Source: Bacteroidota bacterium
Lineage (GTDB): Bacteria > Bacteroidota > Ignavibacteria > SZUA-365
Length of the DNA: 64,000 nucleotides
Direction: 5' to 3'
Assembly (NCBI GenBank): GCA_029907355.1
Contig: JARYLZ010000008.1
Location: 1 to 64,000 of the forward strand
Shown here piece after piece: positions 28,329 through 38,550 of the stretch; position 1 is the stretch's first letter, and the number at the start of each line of letters is the position of its first letter. Below the pieces are notes generated by a model, which saw only the letters and a list, made by a program, of their open reading frames with translations, was not told the origin of the DNA and made no database searches. Position numbers and translations under genes: made by a program.

Positions 28329-28775
28329 GCTCAAATCCACCCCTGTAGTTAAAAAAGGAACACGTTTCCTCAAGCCGGTACCGGACGGCTCTCCCATTGA
28401 CACGGCACCCCGAATTGGGATATCCAGAGTAAACATTTACCATAATCATGCCAACAAACCGCCTATTCCTGTTTTCACTATACTTAACGATGAAAACATC
28501 GAGCGCTCATGATCATTAGCCATGAAAAAAAAGGCATCGTATCGCGAATAGAGAGAAGAAAAATCAAAGAAACCTTACAGGGATTGCCCTACAGATCCGG
28601 ATCTCTACGATAGGGAAACCCTCGCTTTCGGTCGATGCAGTCTGCGACGATGTCTTGTATGTTGTAGCCGCACGGCATAGTTTCCCGTGCCTCGTCGGCG
28701 AAGAAGGGATGCGACGGGTACCGGCTCGTCCCTGAGAGGATCTCGGGCAACAGAAACGCGCCACATTCAACGAAG
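28329..28775. other. AT-rich divergent intergenic region
   Basis: This 447-bp stretch between the glycine-rich gene and the permease is clearly richer in A and T than its surroundings, especially 28290-28600. It contains a 12-bp inverted repeat GTAAACATTTAC at 28429-28440 and the A-run GAAAAAAAAGG. A 68-aa minus-strand ORF (28564-28770) is unconvincing. The region probably carries divergent promoters, but no clean TAnnTTTG was found. Confidence 0.5.
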
Positions 28776-30269
28776 ATGAATAGAGCCCCCAGCACGGGTG
28801 GGAGAGACGACCAGCCGCGGTTCCGCCGCGAACTCGGTCTCTGGTCGTCGGTCATGGTCGTCGTCGGATCGATGATCGGGTCGGGTATTTTCATCGTCAG
28901 CGCGGATATCGCACGCAACGTCGGTTCACCGGGCTGGCTGCTCATCGTCTGGGTCGTCACGGGGCTCGTCACCCTCGCGGCGGCGCTCAGCTACGGCGAG
29001 CTCGCGGGCATGATGCCCCACGCCGGGGGGCAATACGTCTACCTCCGGGAAGCCTACAACCCGCTCATCGGTTTTCTCTACGGGTGGACCTTGTTCCTGG
29101 TCATCCAGTCGGGAACCATCGCCGCCGTCGCCGTGGCTTTCGCAAAATTCACGTCGGTGTTCGTCCCCTGGTTCGGCGAGGCGAATGTCCTCTTTACGGC
29201 GGCGGGGAAAAACGTGACGGGGGCCCATCTCCTCGCCGTTCTGAGCGTGTGGGTGCTGACGGCGGTCAATCTCCGCGGTATCCGCGAAGGGAAAATCGTC
29301 CAGGTCCTCTTCACCGTTCTCAAAATCGTCGTCGTCCTGGGCCTGATCGTCGCCGGCCTCATCGTTGCGGCGGACACGGACACATTCGCGCGGAACGCGG
29401 AACGGTTCTGGGATGCGCACCGGGTGGTCATGCGCAACGACGGGAGCGTCGTCATCGAGGCGTTGAGCGGCCCCCTCTTGATCGCCGCCGTCGGCGTCGC
29501 CATGGTCGGCTCTCTCTTCTCCTCGGATGCATGGAACAACATCACCTTCACGGCAGCCGAGGTGATCGAACCGAGGAAGACGATCCCCCTCAGCCTCGCG
29601 ATCGGAACAGGGCTCGTGAGCGTGCTCTACATCCTCGCGAACGTGGCATATCTCCACCTGCTCCCCCTGCAGGGGTCTCCGCACGCCGGGGATGTCATCG
29701 GCCGCGGAATCCAGTTCGCCACGTCGGACCGCGTGGGGACCGCAGCGGCACGAGTCGTGCTCGGGGAAACGGCGGAATACGTCATGGCTGCCCTCGTCAT
29801 GATTTCCACGTTCGGTTGCAACAACGGCCTCATCCTGGCGGGCGCACGAGTGTCGTTCGCGATGGCGCGCGACGGTCTTTTTTTCCGTACCGTCGGGAAG
29901 TTGAACTCCCGCTCCGTGCCGGGGGCCGCGCTCGTTCTCCAGGCAGTGTGGACTTCCCTCCTCTGTGTGAGCGGCACGTACAGCGACCTGCTCGACTACG
30001 TCATTTTCGCCGTTCTCATTTTCTATATCCTGACCATCGGCGGGCTGTTCATCCTGCGTCGAAAGGAACCGGACGCAGAACGCCCTTACCGGGCTTTCGG
30101 CTACCCCGTCGTGCCCGCCCTCTACATCGCCGTCGCTTTCGCCGTCTCGCTGGATCTCCTCGTCTTCAAGCCTGCTTATACGTGGCCGGGGTTGCTCATC
30201 GTCCTCCTCGGCATCCCCGCATTTTTCGCCTGGAGAAGGTTTCGAAAAACGAGCGAAATCCCAGCATGA
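28776..30269 (+). CDS. APC-superfamily amino acid permease
   Basis: This 497-aa inner-membrane transporter has about 12 helices. The first helix carries VVVGSMIGSGIFIVSADIAR, the GSGIF motif that binds the substrate amino group in APC carriers. SYGELAGMMPHAGGQYVYLREAYN and FGCNNGLILAGARVSFAMARDG are further family signatures, near the LAT/basic amino acid and cationic exchanger branch. The substrate cannot be read. The C-terminus ends in a short cytoplasmic tail (RRFRKTSEIPA). The suf operon begins 208 bp downstream on the same strand and is unlikely to share its function. Confidence 0.88.
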   Translation: MNRAPSTGGRDDQPRFRRELGLWSSVMVVVGSMIGSGIFIVSADIARNVGSPGWLLIVWVVTGLVTLAAALSYGELAGMMPHAGGQYVYLREAYNPLIGFLYGWTLFLVIQSGTIAAVAVAFAKFTSVFVPWFGEANVLFTAAGKNVTGAHLLAVLSVWVLTAVNLRGIREGKIVQVLFTVLKIVVVLGLIVAGLIVAADTDTFARNAERFWDAHRVVMRNDGSVVIEALSGPLLIAAVGVAMVGSLFSSDAWNNITFTAAEVIEPRKTIPLSLAIGTGLVSVLYILANVAYLHLLPLQGSPHAGDVIGRGIQFATSDRVGTAAARVVLGETAEYVMAALVMISTFGCNNGLILAGARVSFAMARDGLFFRTVGKLNSRSVPGAALVLQAVWTSLLCVSGTYSDLLDYVIFAVLIFYILTIGGLFILRRKEPDAERPYRAFGYPVVPALYIAVAFAVSLDLLVFKPAYTWPGLLIVLLGIPAFFAWRRFRKTSEIPA

Positions 30270-30477
30270 AGCGTGCCAGCGAACACGATCGAGGGAACGA
30301 CTCGTACCCTCTGCGCCATCAACGAAAGCGTGCGCCCGATGCCTTCGCGTCTTCTTCCCCCTGCCTGGAATCTTTCCATCCTTTCCGATGTTCATTTGAA
30401 TGATCGACGGGATGAACCTCGCACGGTCGAGTGAAGCCAGCTCAACGAACGGACCCGATACCCGGAGACATCGTGGA

Positions 30478-31923
30478 ATGAACATGGAAGAAAAACCTCT
30501 CGAACAACTCGTCCAGCAGGAGTACCGGTACGGTTTCGTTACCGATATCGAGACGGACGTTTTTCCCAAAGGCCTGAACGAGAAGATCATCCGCATGATT
30601 TCTGAGCGGAAAGAAGAACCGGCGTGGCTCACCGAATGGCGTTTGAACGCTTTCCGTCGTTGGAAGGAGATGGAGGAACCGCACTGGATCAATGCCGTTT
30701 ACCCCCCAATCGACTACCAAGACATCCGGTATTACGCCGCTCCGCGCGACCGACGCAAACCGCGGAGCATCGACGAGGTCCAGCCGGAGATCCTCGAGAC
30801 CTACGAGAAACTCGGCATCCCCCTGCGCGAACAGGAGCGCCTCTCCGGCGTCGCCGTAGATGCCGTTTTCGATAGCGTGTCCGTCGCCACGACCTTCAAG
30901 GAGAAATTGGCCGAACAGGGGATCATTTTCTGCTCGTTCTCCGAAGCGGTGCGCGAACACCCCGACCTCGTGCGGAAGTACCTCGGCAGTGTCGTCCCAG
31001 CTTCCGACAATTTCTTCGCGGCCTTGAACTCGGCGGTCTTCAGCGACGGATCTTTCATTTACGTCCCGAAAGGTGTGCGTTGCCCGATGGAACTGTCCAC
31101 GTACTTCCGGATCAACAGTTCCGAGACGGGCCAGTTCGAGCGGACCCTCATCATCGCAGACGAGGGGGCATCCCTGAGCTATCTCGAAGGGTGTACCGCC
31201 CCTATCCGTGACGAGAACCAGCTGCACGCCGCCGTCGTCGAACTCATCGCCCTCGACGGGGCCGACATCAAATACTCCACGGTCCAGAATTGGTACCCCG
31301 GCGACGCCGAAGGTCGAGGGGGGATTTACAATTTCGTCACGAAACGCGGGCTCTGCGCAGGCAGGAAATCGAAGATATCCTGGACACAGGTCGAGACGGG
31401 GGCTTCCATCACATGGAAATACCCCGGTTGTATCTTGAAGGGGGACGAGTCGGTCGGCGAGTTCTACTCCGTCGCGGTGACGAACCGGCACCAGCAGGCC
31501 GACACGGGGACGAAAATGATCCACATCGGGAAGAACACGCGTTCGACCATCGTCTCGAAGGGGATCTCCGCGGGGGAGAGCAGGAACACATACCGCGGTC
31601 TGGTCAGCATTCTCCCCTCCGCCGACGGCGCGCGGAATTTCTCCCGCTGCGACTCGATGCTCATCGGCGACCGTTCGGGCGCCTCCACGTTCCCCGTCAT
31701 CGACGTGAGGAACCCGACGGCGCAGATGGAGCACGAAGCGAGCACCTCGCGCATCGGGGAGGACCAGATTTTCTACTGCAACCAGCGCGGCATTTCCACG
31801 GAAGACGCGGTCGCGATGATCGTGAACGGCTTTTGCAAGGAGGTATTCCGCGAGCTTCCCATGGAATTCGCCGTCGAGGCACAGAAACTTCTCGGCGTCA
31901 CGCTCGAGGGCGGCGTCGGTTGA
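30478..31923 (+). CDS. sufB: Fe-S cluster assembly scaffold protein SufB
   Basis: SufB is the main scaffold of the SUF system and works with SufC and SufD to build iron-sulfur clusters. The 481-aa product (ATG at 30478 or 30484; the ORF start at 30400 adds an unlikely tail) shows the family opening [19 protein letters not shown], the core [18 protein letters not shown], and [18 protein letters not shown] with the conserved cysteine followed by [20 protein letters not shown]. It is first in a five-gene operon sufB-C-D-S-U with minimal spacing. A weak promoter-like TTCATTTG lies at 30391-30398, but no IscR-type site could be recognised. Confidence 0.95.
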   Translation: MNMEEKPLEQLVQQEYRYGFVTDIETDVFPKGLNEKIIRMISERKEEPAWLTEWRLNAFRRWKEMEEPHWINAVYPPIDYQDIRYYAAPRDRRKPRSIDEVQPEILETYEKLGIPLREQERLSGVAVDAVFDSVSVATTFKEKLAEQGIIFCSFSEAVREHPDLVRKYLGSVVPASDNFFAALNSAVFSDGSFIYVPKGVRCPMELSTYFRINSSETGQFERTLIIADEGASLSYLEGCTAPIRDENQLHAAVVELIALDGADIKYSTVQNWYPGDAEGRGGIYNFVTKRGLCAGRKSKISWTQVETGASITWKYPGCILKGDESVGEFYSVAVTNRHQQADTGTKMIHIGKNTRSTIVSKGISAGESRNTYRGLVSILPSADGARNFSRCDSMLIGDRSGASTFPVIDVRNPTAQMEHEASTSRIGEDQIFYCNQRGISTEDAVAMIVNGFCKEVFRELPMEFAVEAQKLLGVTLEGGVG

Positions 31924-31944
31924 CGCGCATCCCGAGCCATTTCA

Positions 31945-32730
31945 ATGGACACACAACCCATGCTACTCGAAATCCGCAATCTCCACGCTTCCGTCGAAGG
32001 GAAACCGATTCTGAAAGGGCTCACCCTCTCGGTGGACGCCGGCGAGGTCCACGCCATCATGGGGCCGAACGGTTCCGGCAAGAGCACCCTCGCCAACGTC
32101 CTCGCGGGGCGCGACCACTACGAAGTCACCGAGGGTGAAGTGCTGTACCGCGGCCGAAACCTCCTCGGCATGTCGCCCGAGGAACGCGCCCGGGAGGGCG
32201 TTTTCCTCGCCTTCCAGTATCCGGTCGAAATCCCCGGCGTGAGCAATGCCTATTTTCTCAGGACCGCACTCAACGCCGTCCGCAAGGCTCGCGGTCTCGA
32301 GGAACTCGATGCCCTCGATTTCCTCGAGTTCCTCCGCGGGAAGATCGAACTCGTCGAAATGGACGATTCGCTCCTCCAGCGATCCGTGAACGAGGGGTTT
32401 TCCGGCGGCGAGAAGAAACGCAACGAAATCCTTCAAATGGCCGTGCTCGAACCGACGCTCGCGGTCCTCGACGAAACGGACTCCGGACTCGACATCGACG
32501 CATTGCGCGTCGTGGCGGGTGGTGTGAACGCTTTGCGCTCGGCGGAGAACGCCATGCTCGTGGTAACCCATTACCAGCGACTGCTGAACTACATCGTCCC
32601 CGACCGGGTCCACGTCCTCTTCGACGGGAGGATCATCCGTTCGGGGGATAAAACGCTCGCATTCCGCCTGGAAGAAGAGGGATACGACTGGGCGAAATCC
32701 CCGCCGGAAACCAACCGTGCAGTCGCGTGA
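31945..32730 (+). CDS. sufC: Fe-S assembly ATPase SufC
   Basis: SufC is an ABC-type ATPase without membrane partner; it dimerises on SufB and SufD and drives scaffold rearrangement. Walker A is GPNGSGKST near residue 37, the signature is [11 protein letters not shown] near residue 152, and Walker B is [16 protein letters not shown] near 175. The EKKR(N)E signature variant is characteristic of SufC rather than of transport ABC proteins. The 261-aa length is normal. It starts 21 bp after sufB and overlaps the sufD start, consistent with one transcript. Confidence 0.96.
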   Translation: MDTQPMLLEIRNLHASVEGKPILKGLTLSVDAGEVHAIMGPNGSGKSTLANVLAGRDHYEVTEGEVLYRGRNLLGMSPEERAREGVFLAFQYPVEIPGVSNAYFLRTALNAVRKARGLEELDALDFLEFLRGKIELVEMDDSLLQRSVNEGFSGGEKKRNEILQMAVLEPTLAVLDETDSGLDIDALRVVAGGVNALRSAENAMLVVTHYQRLLNYIVPDRVHVLFDGRIIRSGDKTLAFRLEEEGYDWAKSPPETNRAVA

Positions 32731-34066
32731 GGCTTCCGTCATGGCCCCAGTCACCTTCGAACCCGTCGATGCATTCACGGCACGGCACCGCGACTTCACC
32801 AGGGAAGTCGACGGCGCGACGCACCCCGTCATCCAGGCCCTTCGCGAATCCGCGATCGCACGCGTCTCCTCGATCGGCTTCCCGACGCGGAAACATGAGG
32901 AGTGGCGTACGACGGACCTTACGCCCGTGTATGCGACACCTTTTTCGCCTGCAATCCCCGACCCGGGATCGGCAGTCGAGATCCCGCTGCCCGCGAAACT
33001 TTTCCTCGAAGCGTCTTCACCGCTCGCGGTCTTTGTGGACGGTATTTTCGTAACGCGCTTGTCCCGTACGCCGACCGACGGTCACGGCGTCACCGTTTCC
33101 GCACTCAGCAGGATGCTCGACGAGTCGGGGGATTTCCGTGCCCTGCTCGAGAGTTACGACGAGAGCCGTGCGGACGTCTTCGCCGAGTTGAACAGCGCAT
33201 TCCTCGTCGACGGCGCCGCCGTGCAGGTTGAGGACGGAAAGGGTTCCGACCGGCCGGTCGTCCTGCTCCACCTCTCGACCGCTGCGGGAGGTCCACGACA
33301 CGTCTCTCCGCGCACCGCCGTCATCGCGGGTCGGGGCAGCCGCCTCCGCCTCGTCGAAATCCACGCATCGCTTGGTGACGGGCGTACCTTCACGAATGCC
33401 CGCACGGATATCAGCCTTCATGCCGAGTCGACGATGGAGTATGTCCGAGTTCTCGTCGAAAACGAGGGAACGATTCACATCGATCGGACGAGCGTCCTGC
33501 AGGAAACGGAAAGCACCGCCGCGACGCATTCCTTCGTGTTCGGCGGCGGTACCGTCCGGCACAACCTCGTGCACACGCTGGACGGAGAGGGGGCGGAAGC
33601 CCGCTTGTTCGGGCTGGTCCTTGCGGACGGCAGACGCCGTGTGGACAATGTCACGCGGATCGAACACGCTCGACCTTCCACGCGGAGTTTCGAACGGTAC
33701 AAGGGCATCGTCGCGGGCGAAGCCCGCCACAGTTTCACGGGCCGGATCGTCGTCCGTCCCGATGCCGCGAAAACGGACGCGCGTCAGACCATCGCCAACC
33801 TCCTCCTTGGCGCCCGCGCATCCGCCGAGGTGAAACCCCAGCTCGAGATCCTCTCCGATGACGTCCGCTGCACTCATGGTGCGACGGTAGGACGCCTCGA
33901 CCCGGACGCTCTGTTCTACCTGCGTTCCCGTGGTATCGACGCCGACGAGGCGCAGCGAATCCTCACGCGGGCTTTCGCCGTAGAGATGCTCGACGAAATC
34001 GGCGAGGAGTGGATGCGCCGGTCTCTCGACACCCTTCTCCAGGACAGATTACGCCGGATCCTCTGA
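32717..34066 (+). CDS. sufD: Fe-S cluster assembly protein SufD
   Basis: SufD is the paralogue and partner of SufB in the SufBC2D complex. The 449-aa ORF begins with MQSREASVM; the second ATG at 32741 (MAPVTFEP) is an alternative that reduces the sufC overlap. Family features include [16 protein letters not shown] near residue 55, a beta-helix core, and the end region [20 protein letters not shown] with the conserved histidine, followed by [15 protein letters not shown]. It is unusually well preserved in order with sufC before it and sufS after it. Its stop TGA overlaps the sufS ATG. Confidence 0.94.
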   Translation: MQSREASVMAPVTFEPVDAFTARHRDFTREVDGATHPVIQALRESAIARVSSIGFPTRKHEEWRTTDLTPVYATPFSPAIPDPGSAVEIPLPAKLFLEASSPLAVFVDGIFVTRLSRTPTDGHGVTVSALSRMLDESGDFRALLESYDESRADVFAELNSAFLVDGAAVQVEDGKGSDRPVVLLHLSTAAGGPRHVSPRTAVIAGRGSRLRLVEIHASLGDGRTFTNARTDISLHAESTMEYVRVLVENEGTIHIDRTSVLQETESTAATHSFVFGGGTVRHNLVHTLDGEGAEARLFGLVLADGRRRVDNVTRIEHARPSTRSFERYKGIVAGEARHSFTGRIVVRPDAAKTDARQTIANLLLGARASAEVKPQLEILSDDVRCTHGATVGRLDPDALFYLRSRGIDADEAQRILTRAFAVEMLDEIGEEWMRRSLDTLLQDRLRRIL

Positions 34067-35346
34067 TGGAAGACATTCCCTGTTGCCCGCCCGACATCGA
34101 ACGTGCCGCCGGTACGAGCGGCATTCCGCGAATCGACCCCCGCGTCGTACGGCAGGATTTCCCGATTTTCACCCGCACCTACCGGGACCGTCCGCTCGTG
34201 TACCTCGACAGCGCGGCCTCGACGCAGAAACCCGCCGCGGTCATCGACGCGGTGCGTTCTTTCTACGAGGAGCACTACGCGAACATTCACCGGGGCGTCT
34301 ACCATTTGAGCCAGATCGCCACGGCGCGTTTCGAGGCGGTGCGCGAGAAAGTCCGCGACTTCATCCATGCCGCTTCCTCGAGGGAAATCGTTTTCACGGG
34401 CGGCACGACGGACGGCATCAACCTCGTCGCGCGGAGTTACGCGCGCGACCATATCCGCGAGGGCGACGAGATCATTCTCTCGACGATGGAACACCACGCG
34501 AATATCGTCCCCTGGCAGATGGTCTGCGAGGAACGCGGAGCCCGCCTGCGCGTCATCCCGATGACCGACGAGGGCGAACTCCTGATCGACGAGTACGAAA
34601 AGCTCTTCGGTCCCCGCACGCGGATCGTCGCCGTCACGCACGTATCGAACGCGCTCGGCACGGTCAACCCCATCCGCCGGATGGTCCGCGTCGCCCACGA
34701 GCACGGTGTTCCGGTCCTCGTAGACGGTGCCCAGTCCGTCCAGCACATGCCGATCGACGTACGTGATTTGGACTGCGACTTTTTCGTCTTCAGCGGGCAC
34801 AAGATGTACGGACCGACAGGTGTCGGCGTCCTCTACGCGAAATCCGACTGGCTCGAACGGCTTCCGCCCGTCCGCGGGGGGGGTGACATGATCCTCTCCG
34901 TCTCGTTCGAGAAAACCGTTTACAACAAGCCGCCGTACAAGTTCGAGGCCGGGACACCGAACATCGCGGGCGTCATCGGGCTCGGCGCGGCGATCGATTA
35001 TCTCCGCGCCCTCGACATGCGAGCGGTCGCCGTCCACGAGCATGCCCTCCTCGAGCAGGCGACGGAGCGTATGCGCGCCATCCCCGGTGTGCGCCTGATC
35101 GGGACGGCGCCGGAACGCGCGGGTGTCCTCTCCTTCATGCTCTGTGCCGTTCACCCCCACGATATCGGGACCATTCTCGACCAGGACGGCGTTGCGATAC
35201 GGGCCGGTCATCACTGCGCGCAGCCGACCATGCAGCGCCTGGGCATCCCGGCGACAGCCCGCGCATCCTTCGGCGTCTACAATACCGACGAGGATATCGC
35301 CGCTCTCATCGCGGCCGTAGAACATGTCTTGAAGGTGTTCTCATGA
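34066..35346 (+). CDS. sufS: Cysteine desulfurase SufS
   Basis: SufS is a PLP enzyme that takes sulfur from cysteine and passes it to SufU. The start is set at the ATG at 34066 ([10 protein letters not shown]), which overlaps the sufD stop as TGATG; the track start at 34009 lies inside sufD. Motifs: STQKPAAVIDAV, HHANIVPWQ, the PLP lysine in SGHKMYGPTG near residue 245, and the persulfide cysteine in IRAGHHCAQP near residue 385. The CC pair near the N-terminus is not conserved in the family. At 426 aa it is slightly longer than most SufS because of a short N-terminal extension. Confidence 0.95.
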   Translation: MEDIPCCPPDIERAAGTSGIPRIDPRVVRQDFPIFTRTYRDRPLVYLDSAASTQKPAAVIDAVRSFYEEHYANIHRGVYHLSQIATARFEAVREKVRDFIHAASSREIVFTGGTTDGINLVARSYARDHIREGDEIILSTMEHHANIVPWQMVCEERGARLRVIPMTDEGELLIDEYEKLFGPRTRIVAVTHVSNALGTVNPIRRMVRVAHEHGVPVLVDGAQSVQHMPIDVRDLDCDFFVFSGHKMYGPTGVGVLYAKSDWLERLPPVRGGGDMILSVSFEKTVYNKPPYKFEAGTPNIAGVIGLGAAIDYLRALDMRAVAVHEHALLEQATERMRAIPGVRLIGTAPERAGVLSFMLCAVHPHDIGTILDQDGVAIRAGHHCAQPTMQRLGIPATARASFGVYNTDEDIAALIAAVEHVLKVFS

Positions 35347-35822
35347 GCAACGACATCCACGACCTCTACCAGGAACTGATCCTCGACCATAACCGCTCAC
35401 CGAGGAATTTCCGTGTCATAGAGGACGCCGATGTGCAGCGGGAAGGCTTCAATCCGCTCTGCGGCGACCACTACACCGTATACCTGAAACTCGACGGCGA
35501 TGTCGTGGCGGATGTGAGCTTCCATGGGTCGGGGTGTGCCATATCGAAAGCGTCCGCTTCCATGATGACCACGATGGTCAAGGGCAAAACGCGCGACGAG
35601 ATCCGAAAGCTTTTCGAACGCTTCCATGCCGTGGTTACCGGCACGGAACGAGCAGGCGGATCCAGCGAAGAACTCGGCAAGCTGGCCGTGTTCGCCGGTA
35701 TTTCGGAATACCCGTCGCGCGTGAAATGCGCCACTCTTCCCTGGCACACCCTCCACGAGGCACTGTTCGGCCCCCCGCCGGATATCGAATCGAGCGGGGC
35801 GACGACGGTCACCGCGGAATGA
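35343..35822 (+). CDS. sufU: SufU sulfurtransferase/scaffold (IscU-like)
   Basis: SufU is a zinc-containing IscU relative that receives sulfur from SufS and feeds the SufBCD scaffold. The 159-aa protein opens LYQELILDHNRSPRNFRV, has cysteines in NPLCGD, GSGCAIS and RVKCATLPW, and shows the SufU-specific insertion between the second and third cysteines (about 18-20 residues, GTERAGGSSEELGKL). It lacks the LPPVK motif that IscU uses to call HscA, consistent with a SUF rather than ISC setting. ATGA links it to sufS. It ends the operon. Confidence 0.95.
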   Translation: MSNDIHDLYQELILDHNRSPRNFRVIEDADVQREGFNPLCGDHYTVYLKLDGDVVADVSFHGSGCAISKASASMMTTMVKGKTRDEIRKLFERFHAVVTGTERAGGSSEELGKLAVFAGISEYPSRVKCATLPWHTLHEALFGPPPDIESSGATTVTAE

Positions 35823-35859
35823 GACGAGCGCAGCAGCGTGGAGACATGTGCCCGTACGT

Positions 35860-35899
35860 CTCTCCGCATGCAAGACCGCACACCCGCTCATGCGGAGAG
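35860..35899. terminator. Hairpin between suf operon and rsmB
   Basis: CTCTCCGCAT and ATGCGGAGAG form a perfect 10-bp stem with a 20-nt loop, lying between the convergent sufU and rsmB stops. A run of T follows a few bases later on the plus strand (ACTTTTTCC). It probably ends both transcripts. Confidence 0.5.
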
Positions 35900-35908
35900 T
35901 CGTAGAGG

Positions 35909-37276
35909 TCACTTTTTCCTGGCGACGCGTGCGGCGAACGCCCCGTCCATGCGATGACGGTGCGGGAGTGTCTCCATGAACCCCTCGCCCGTCACGAGCT
36001 GAGGGGCGAGGAAAGCCCGTGCGTTCTCCACCGAGAATTCCGGGTGCCTCTCGAGGAACGAACGCATCTGCCACGCGTTCTCTTCCGGTTCGGTCGTGCA
36101 CGTGCTGTATACGAGAACGCCGCCGGGACGCACGAGATGGGCGGCATGGTCGAGTATCGTTCGCTGGATCTCCGCCATCTTCCGAATATCGTCCTGCTCG
36201 CGCTTCCACTTGATGTCCGGCTTCTTGCACAGCACGCCGAGGCCGGTACACGGAGCATCCACGAGCACTTTGTCCGCCGGCGGGAGGTCGACGATCGATG
36301 CATCCCCCTCGACGGTCTCGATGATGGTGATACCGAGACGCTCGGCAGTCGCTCGGACGAGCCCGAGACGAGCAGGGGAGAGATCCACGGCAACGATTCT
36401 CCCCTCGTTCCGCATCATCTCGGCGGCATGGACGGATTTTCCGCCCGGGGCGGCGCAGAGGTCGTACACCGTTTCTCCGGGGCGCGGCGCGAGAAGGCGA
36501 CCCACCAATCCCTGACTCTCGTCCTGGATGGTGAACAAGCCGTCGAGAAACGCTCTCGTCTGGCGGATGTTCGGGAGATTCCTCACGGTGACGTAATCCT
36601 CCAGGAAAAAGCACCGTCGGTAATCGATGCACATCTCCGTGAGCGTCTCGAGAAACGCGCGGTAATCGGTGCGGAGAGGATTATAGCGCAACGTGAGGAA
36701 AGGGCGCATGTTGTTCGCCTTGAGCAGTGACTCGGTCTGCTCGAAGCCGTACCGTGCATGCCAGCGGCGCACGAGCCACATCGGGTGGGAATGGACGACG
36801 GAGAGGTACTGGAACTCGTCGCCGGACGCGAGGGGGTAATGGATGTTCTCGATGTTGCGCGCGATGTTCCGCAGCAACCCGTTGATGGTATCCGCCGGTT
36901 TCTGCCCGCGGAACCGCTTGACGAATTCCACCGCCTCGTTCACGGCCGCGTGGTGCGGGATCCGTGTCAGGAAGAGGATCTGGTACAAGCCGACACGAAG
37001 GGCGTTCCGGATCTCCGGTTCGATTTTCCCATAGGCCCCGCGGTAGAAACTCGTGAGCACCCAGTCGAGCCTGAGAAGGTTCCGCATGACGCCGTGGACC
37101 AGCTCGTTCAAAAGCCGTTTATCGAGCGGGTTGAACTCCCCGCCTGCCATCTCGGCGTCGAGGAGCCTGTCGAGGTACGCGTCCGTCCTCTCGATACGGG
37201 TAAGGATCTTCACCGCGGTCCCGCGGACGCCCTTGTACACCTCGGGGGGATATTCCGCTTGCTGTTCCATGCGCAT
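35909..37276 (-). CDS. rsmB: 16S rRNA m5C967 methyltransferase RsmB
   Basis: RsmB methylates C967 of 16S rRNA using SAM. The listed 924-aa ORF is a fusion artefact with a shadow of the upstream gene; the real 455-aa protein starts at 37276 (MRMEQQAEY). Its N-terminal NusB-like domain spans about residues 15-150 (DKRLLNELVHGVMRN, PHHAAVNEAVEFVKR). The methyltransferase domain has the SAM loop YDLCAAPGGKSVHAAEMM near 260, VDAPCTGLGV with the first catalytic cysteine near 330, and VYSTCTTEPEEN with the second near 385. It begins 11 bp after the GlmU-like stop, suggesting cotranscription. Confidence 0.93.
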   Translation of the reverse strand: MRMEQQAEYPPEVYKGVRGTAVKILTRIERTDAYLDRLLDAEMAGGEFNPLDKRLLNELVHGVMRNLLRLDWVLTSFYRGAYGKIEPEIRNALRVGLYQILFLTRIPHHAAVNEAVEFVKRFRGQKPADTINGLLRNIARNIENIHYPLASGDEFQYLSVVHSHPMWLVRRWHARYGFEQTESLLKANNMRPFLTLRYNPLRTDYRAFLETLTEMCIDYRRCFFLEDYVTVRNLPNIRQTRAFLDGLFTIQDESQGLVGRLLAPRPGETVYDLCAAPGGKSVHAAEMMRNEGRIVAVDLSPARLGLVRATAERLGITIIETVEGDASIVDLPPADKVLVDAPCTGLGVLCKKPDIKWKREQDDIRKMAEIQRTILDHAAHLVRPGGVLVYSTCTTEPEENAWQMRSFLERHPEFSVENARAFLAPQLVTGEGFMETLPHRHRMDGAFAARVARKK

Positions 37277-37287
37277 CGCGTCGGTTG

Positions 37288-38541
37288 TCACGTTCCGCGC
37301 CAGGCCGCACGCTGGTGTGCGGTCGCATCGAAGACGGCCCGCAGGAGACGACGTTCGGGCTCGGTGAAGCGGCACCCCCGCCGCGCCATGACGGTCTCCG
37401 CCACGGCGGCGCACATTTCGAAGCGGTACTCCTTGAACCCGTTTTCCCCACCCCACGCGAAACTGGGGATATAGGCGGGGAAGTAGCCGGCGCCGAAGAG
37501 ATTTACGCATACACCGACCGACGTCCCCGTCGTGAGCATGGAGTTGATGCCGCATTTCGAATGGTCGGCCATGATCGTCCCGAGGAACATCGTCCCGGTG
37601 TCGTACTCGGTGCCCTCGAGCGTCATACGGATGTTCCGGTAGGTGTTCTTCAAATCGCTCGTGTTCGTGTCGGCGCCGAGATTGGTCCACGCCGCGAAAT
37701 AGGAGTGACCGGCGAAGCCCTCGTGCTGTTTGTTCGCGTAGGAATGGAAAATCGTCCCTTCCACTTCCCCTCCGACTTTGCACACCGGCCCGATGGAGGT
37801 CCCGGCGTATATCTTCGCCCCGATCTTGATCTTCGATTGCGGCCCGACGTACACCGGTCCGACGAGTACGGCGTTGTGCATGATCTCCGCCCCGCGATCC
37901 AGGACGATGGGCCCCCCGGACGCGTCGAGTACGACTCCCTCCCCGAGCCGAGCATCGGCCCCGATAGAGATGTTGCCCGCCTCGACGAGGCGGGTGGAAG
38001 GGGCGAGACACGCGGTCTCGTCGAGGATGCCGAGCGGCACGAGTCGTGCATCCTCGATCATCTGCGCGGGGTTCCGTACGATGATATCCCATGGGAAGTG
38101 GATCCGGCAGGCGGGGACCTCGATATGCGCCGGGGCTTCGACGATTTGCGGACCATCGCCCGCCAGAAGCCCGGCGAAGACCGTATCCCGCCACCGGTGC
38201 GACGATGCGGTGTACCCGATGACGCGATGGTCGGCCAGCAGAACGGCATCCGTCTGGGCTGCATCGACGATGCGGCGCGCAGCGTCGCCGGACAATTGCA
38301 CCGTCCCGTCCAGGAATACGACCGGGCAACCGGGGGAAGTGTTCACCGGAGCGTTTTTCCGCTCGCGGACGACCTCCGCCAGATCCGGGCGCACGACGGC
38401 GCCTAGGTCGGTACCGGGGAACAGGAGGGAGGCACGCTCCCACGGTGTGAACATTCCGCAGCGCAGATCGAACGAGGGCTGGAGGTACGTCAGCGGGAGC
38501 AGGTCCCTGACGTCGCGGTGCTCGTAGAGGATGACGTGCAT
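37288..38541 (-). CDS. GlmU-like sugar nucleotidyltransferase/acetyltransferase (bacteroidete type)
   Basis: This 417-aa protein fits the alternative GlmU-like family seen mainly in Bacteroidota, thought to make UDP-GlcNAc from glucosamine-1-phosphate. The N-terminus (LYEHRDVRDLLPLTYLQPSF, then LRCGMFTPWERA) is the degenerate nucleotidyltransferase half typical of that family and lacks the standard GxGTRM loop. The C-terminal half is a left-handed beta-helix with hexapeptide repeats (IGADARLGEGVVLDAS, VGPVYVGPQSKIKIGAKIYAG) and the acetyltransferase-type stretch HEGFAGHSYFAAWTNLGADTNTSDL. It lies 9 bp after the FecR-like gene. Together with the salvage operon at 5.5-7.6 kb it would feed amino sugars to wall and exopolysaccharide. 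Confidence 0.85.
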   Translation of the reverse strand: MHVILYEHRDVRDLLPLTYLQPSFDLRCGMFTPWERASLLFPGTDLGAVVRPDLAEVVRERKNAPVNTSPGCPVVFLDGTVQLSGDAARRIVDAAQTDAVLLADHRVIGYTASSHRWRDTVFAGLLAGDGPQIVEAPAHIEVPACRIHFPWDIIVRNPAQMIEDARLVPLGILDETACLAPSTRLVEAGNISIGADARLGEGVVLDASGGPIVLDRGAEIMHNAVLVGPVYVGPQSKIKIGAKIYAGTSIGPVCKVGGEVEGTIFHSYANKQHEGFAGHSYFAAWTNLGADTNTSDLKNTYRNIRMTLEGTEYDTGTMFLGTIMADHSKCGINSMLTTGTSVGVCVNLFGAGYFPAYIPSFAWGGENGFKEYRFEMCAAVAETVMARRGCRFTEPERRLLRAVFDATAHQRAAWRGT

Positions 38542-38550
38542 CGATTCTCT

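Noticed and set aside
28926-30692. Minus-strand ORF of 588 aa
   Set aside because: Antisense to the permease and the sufB start; highly charged shadow translation.
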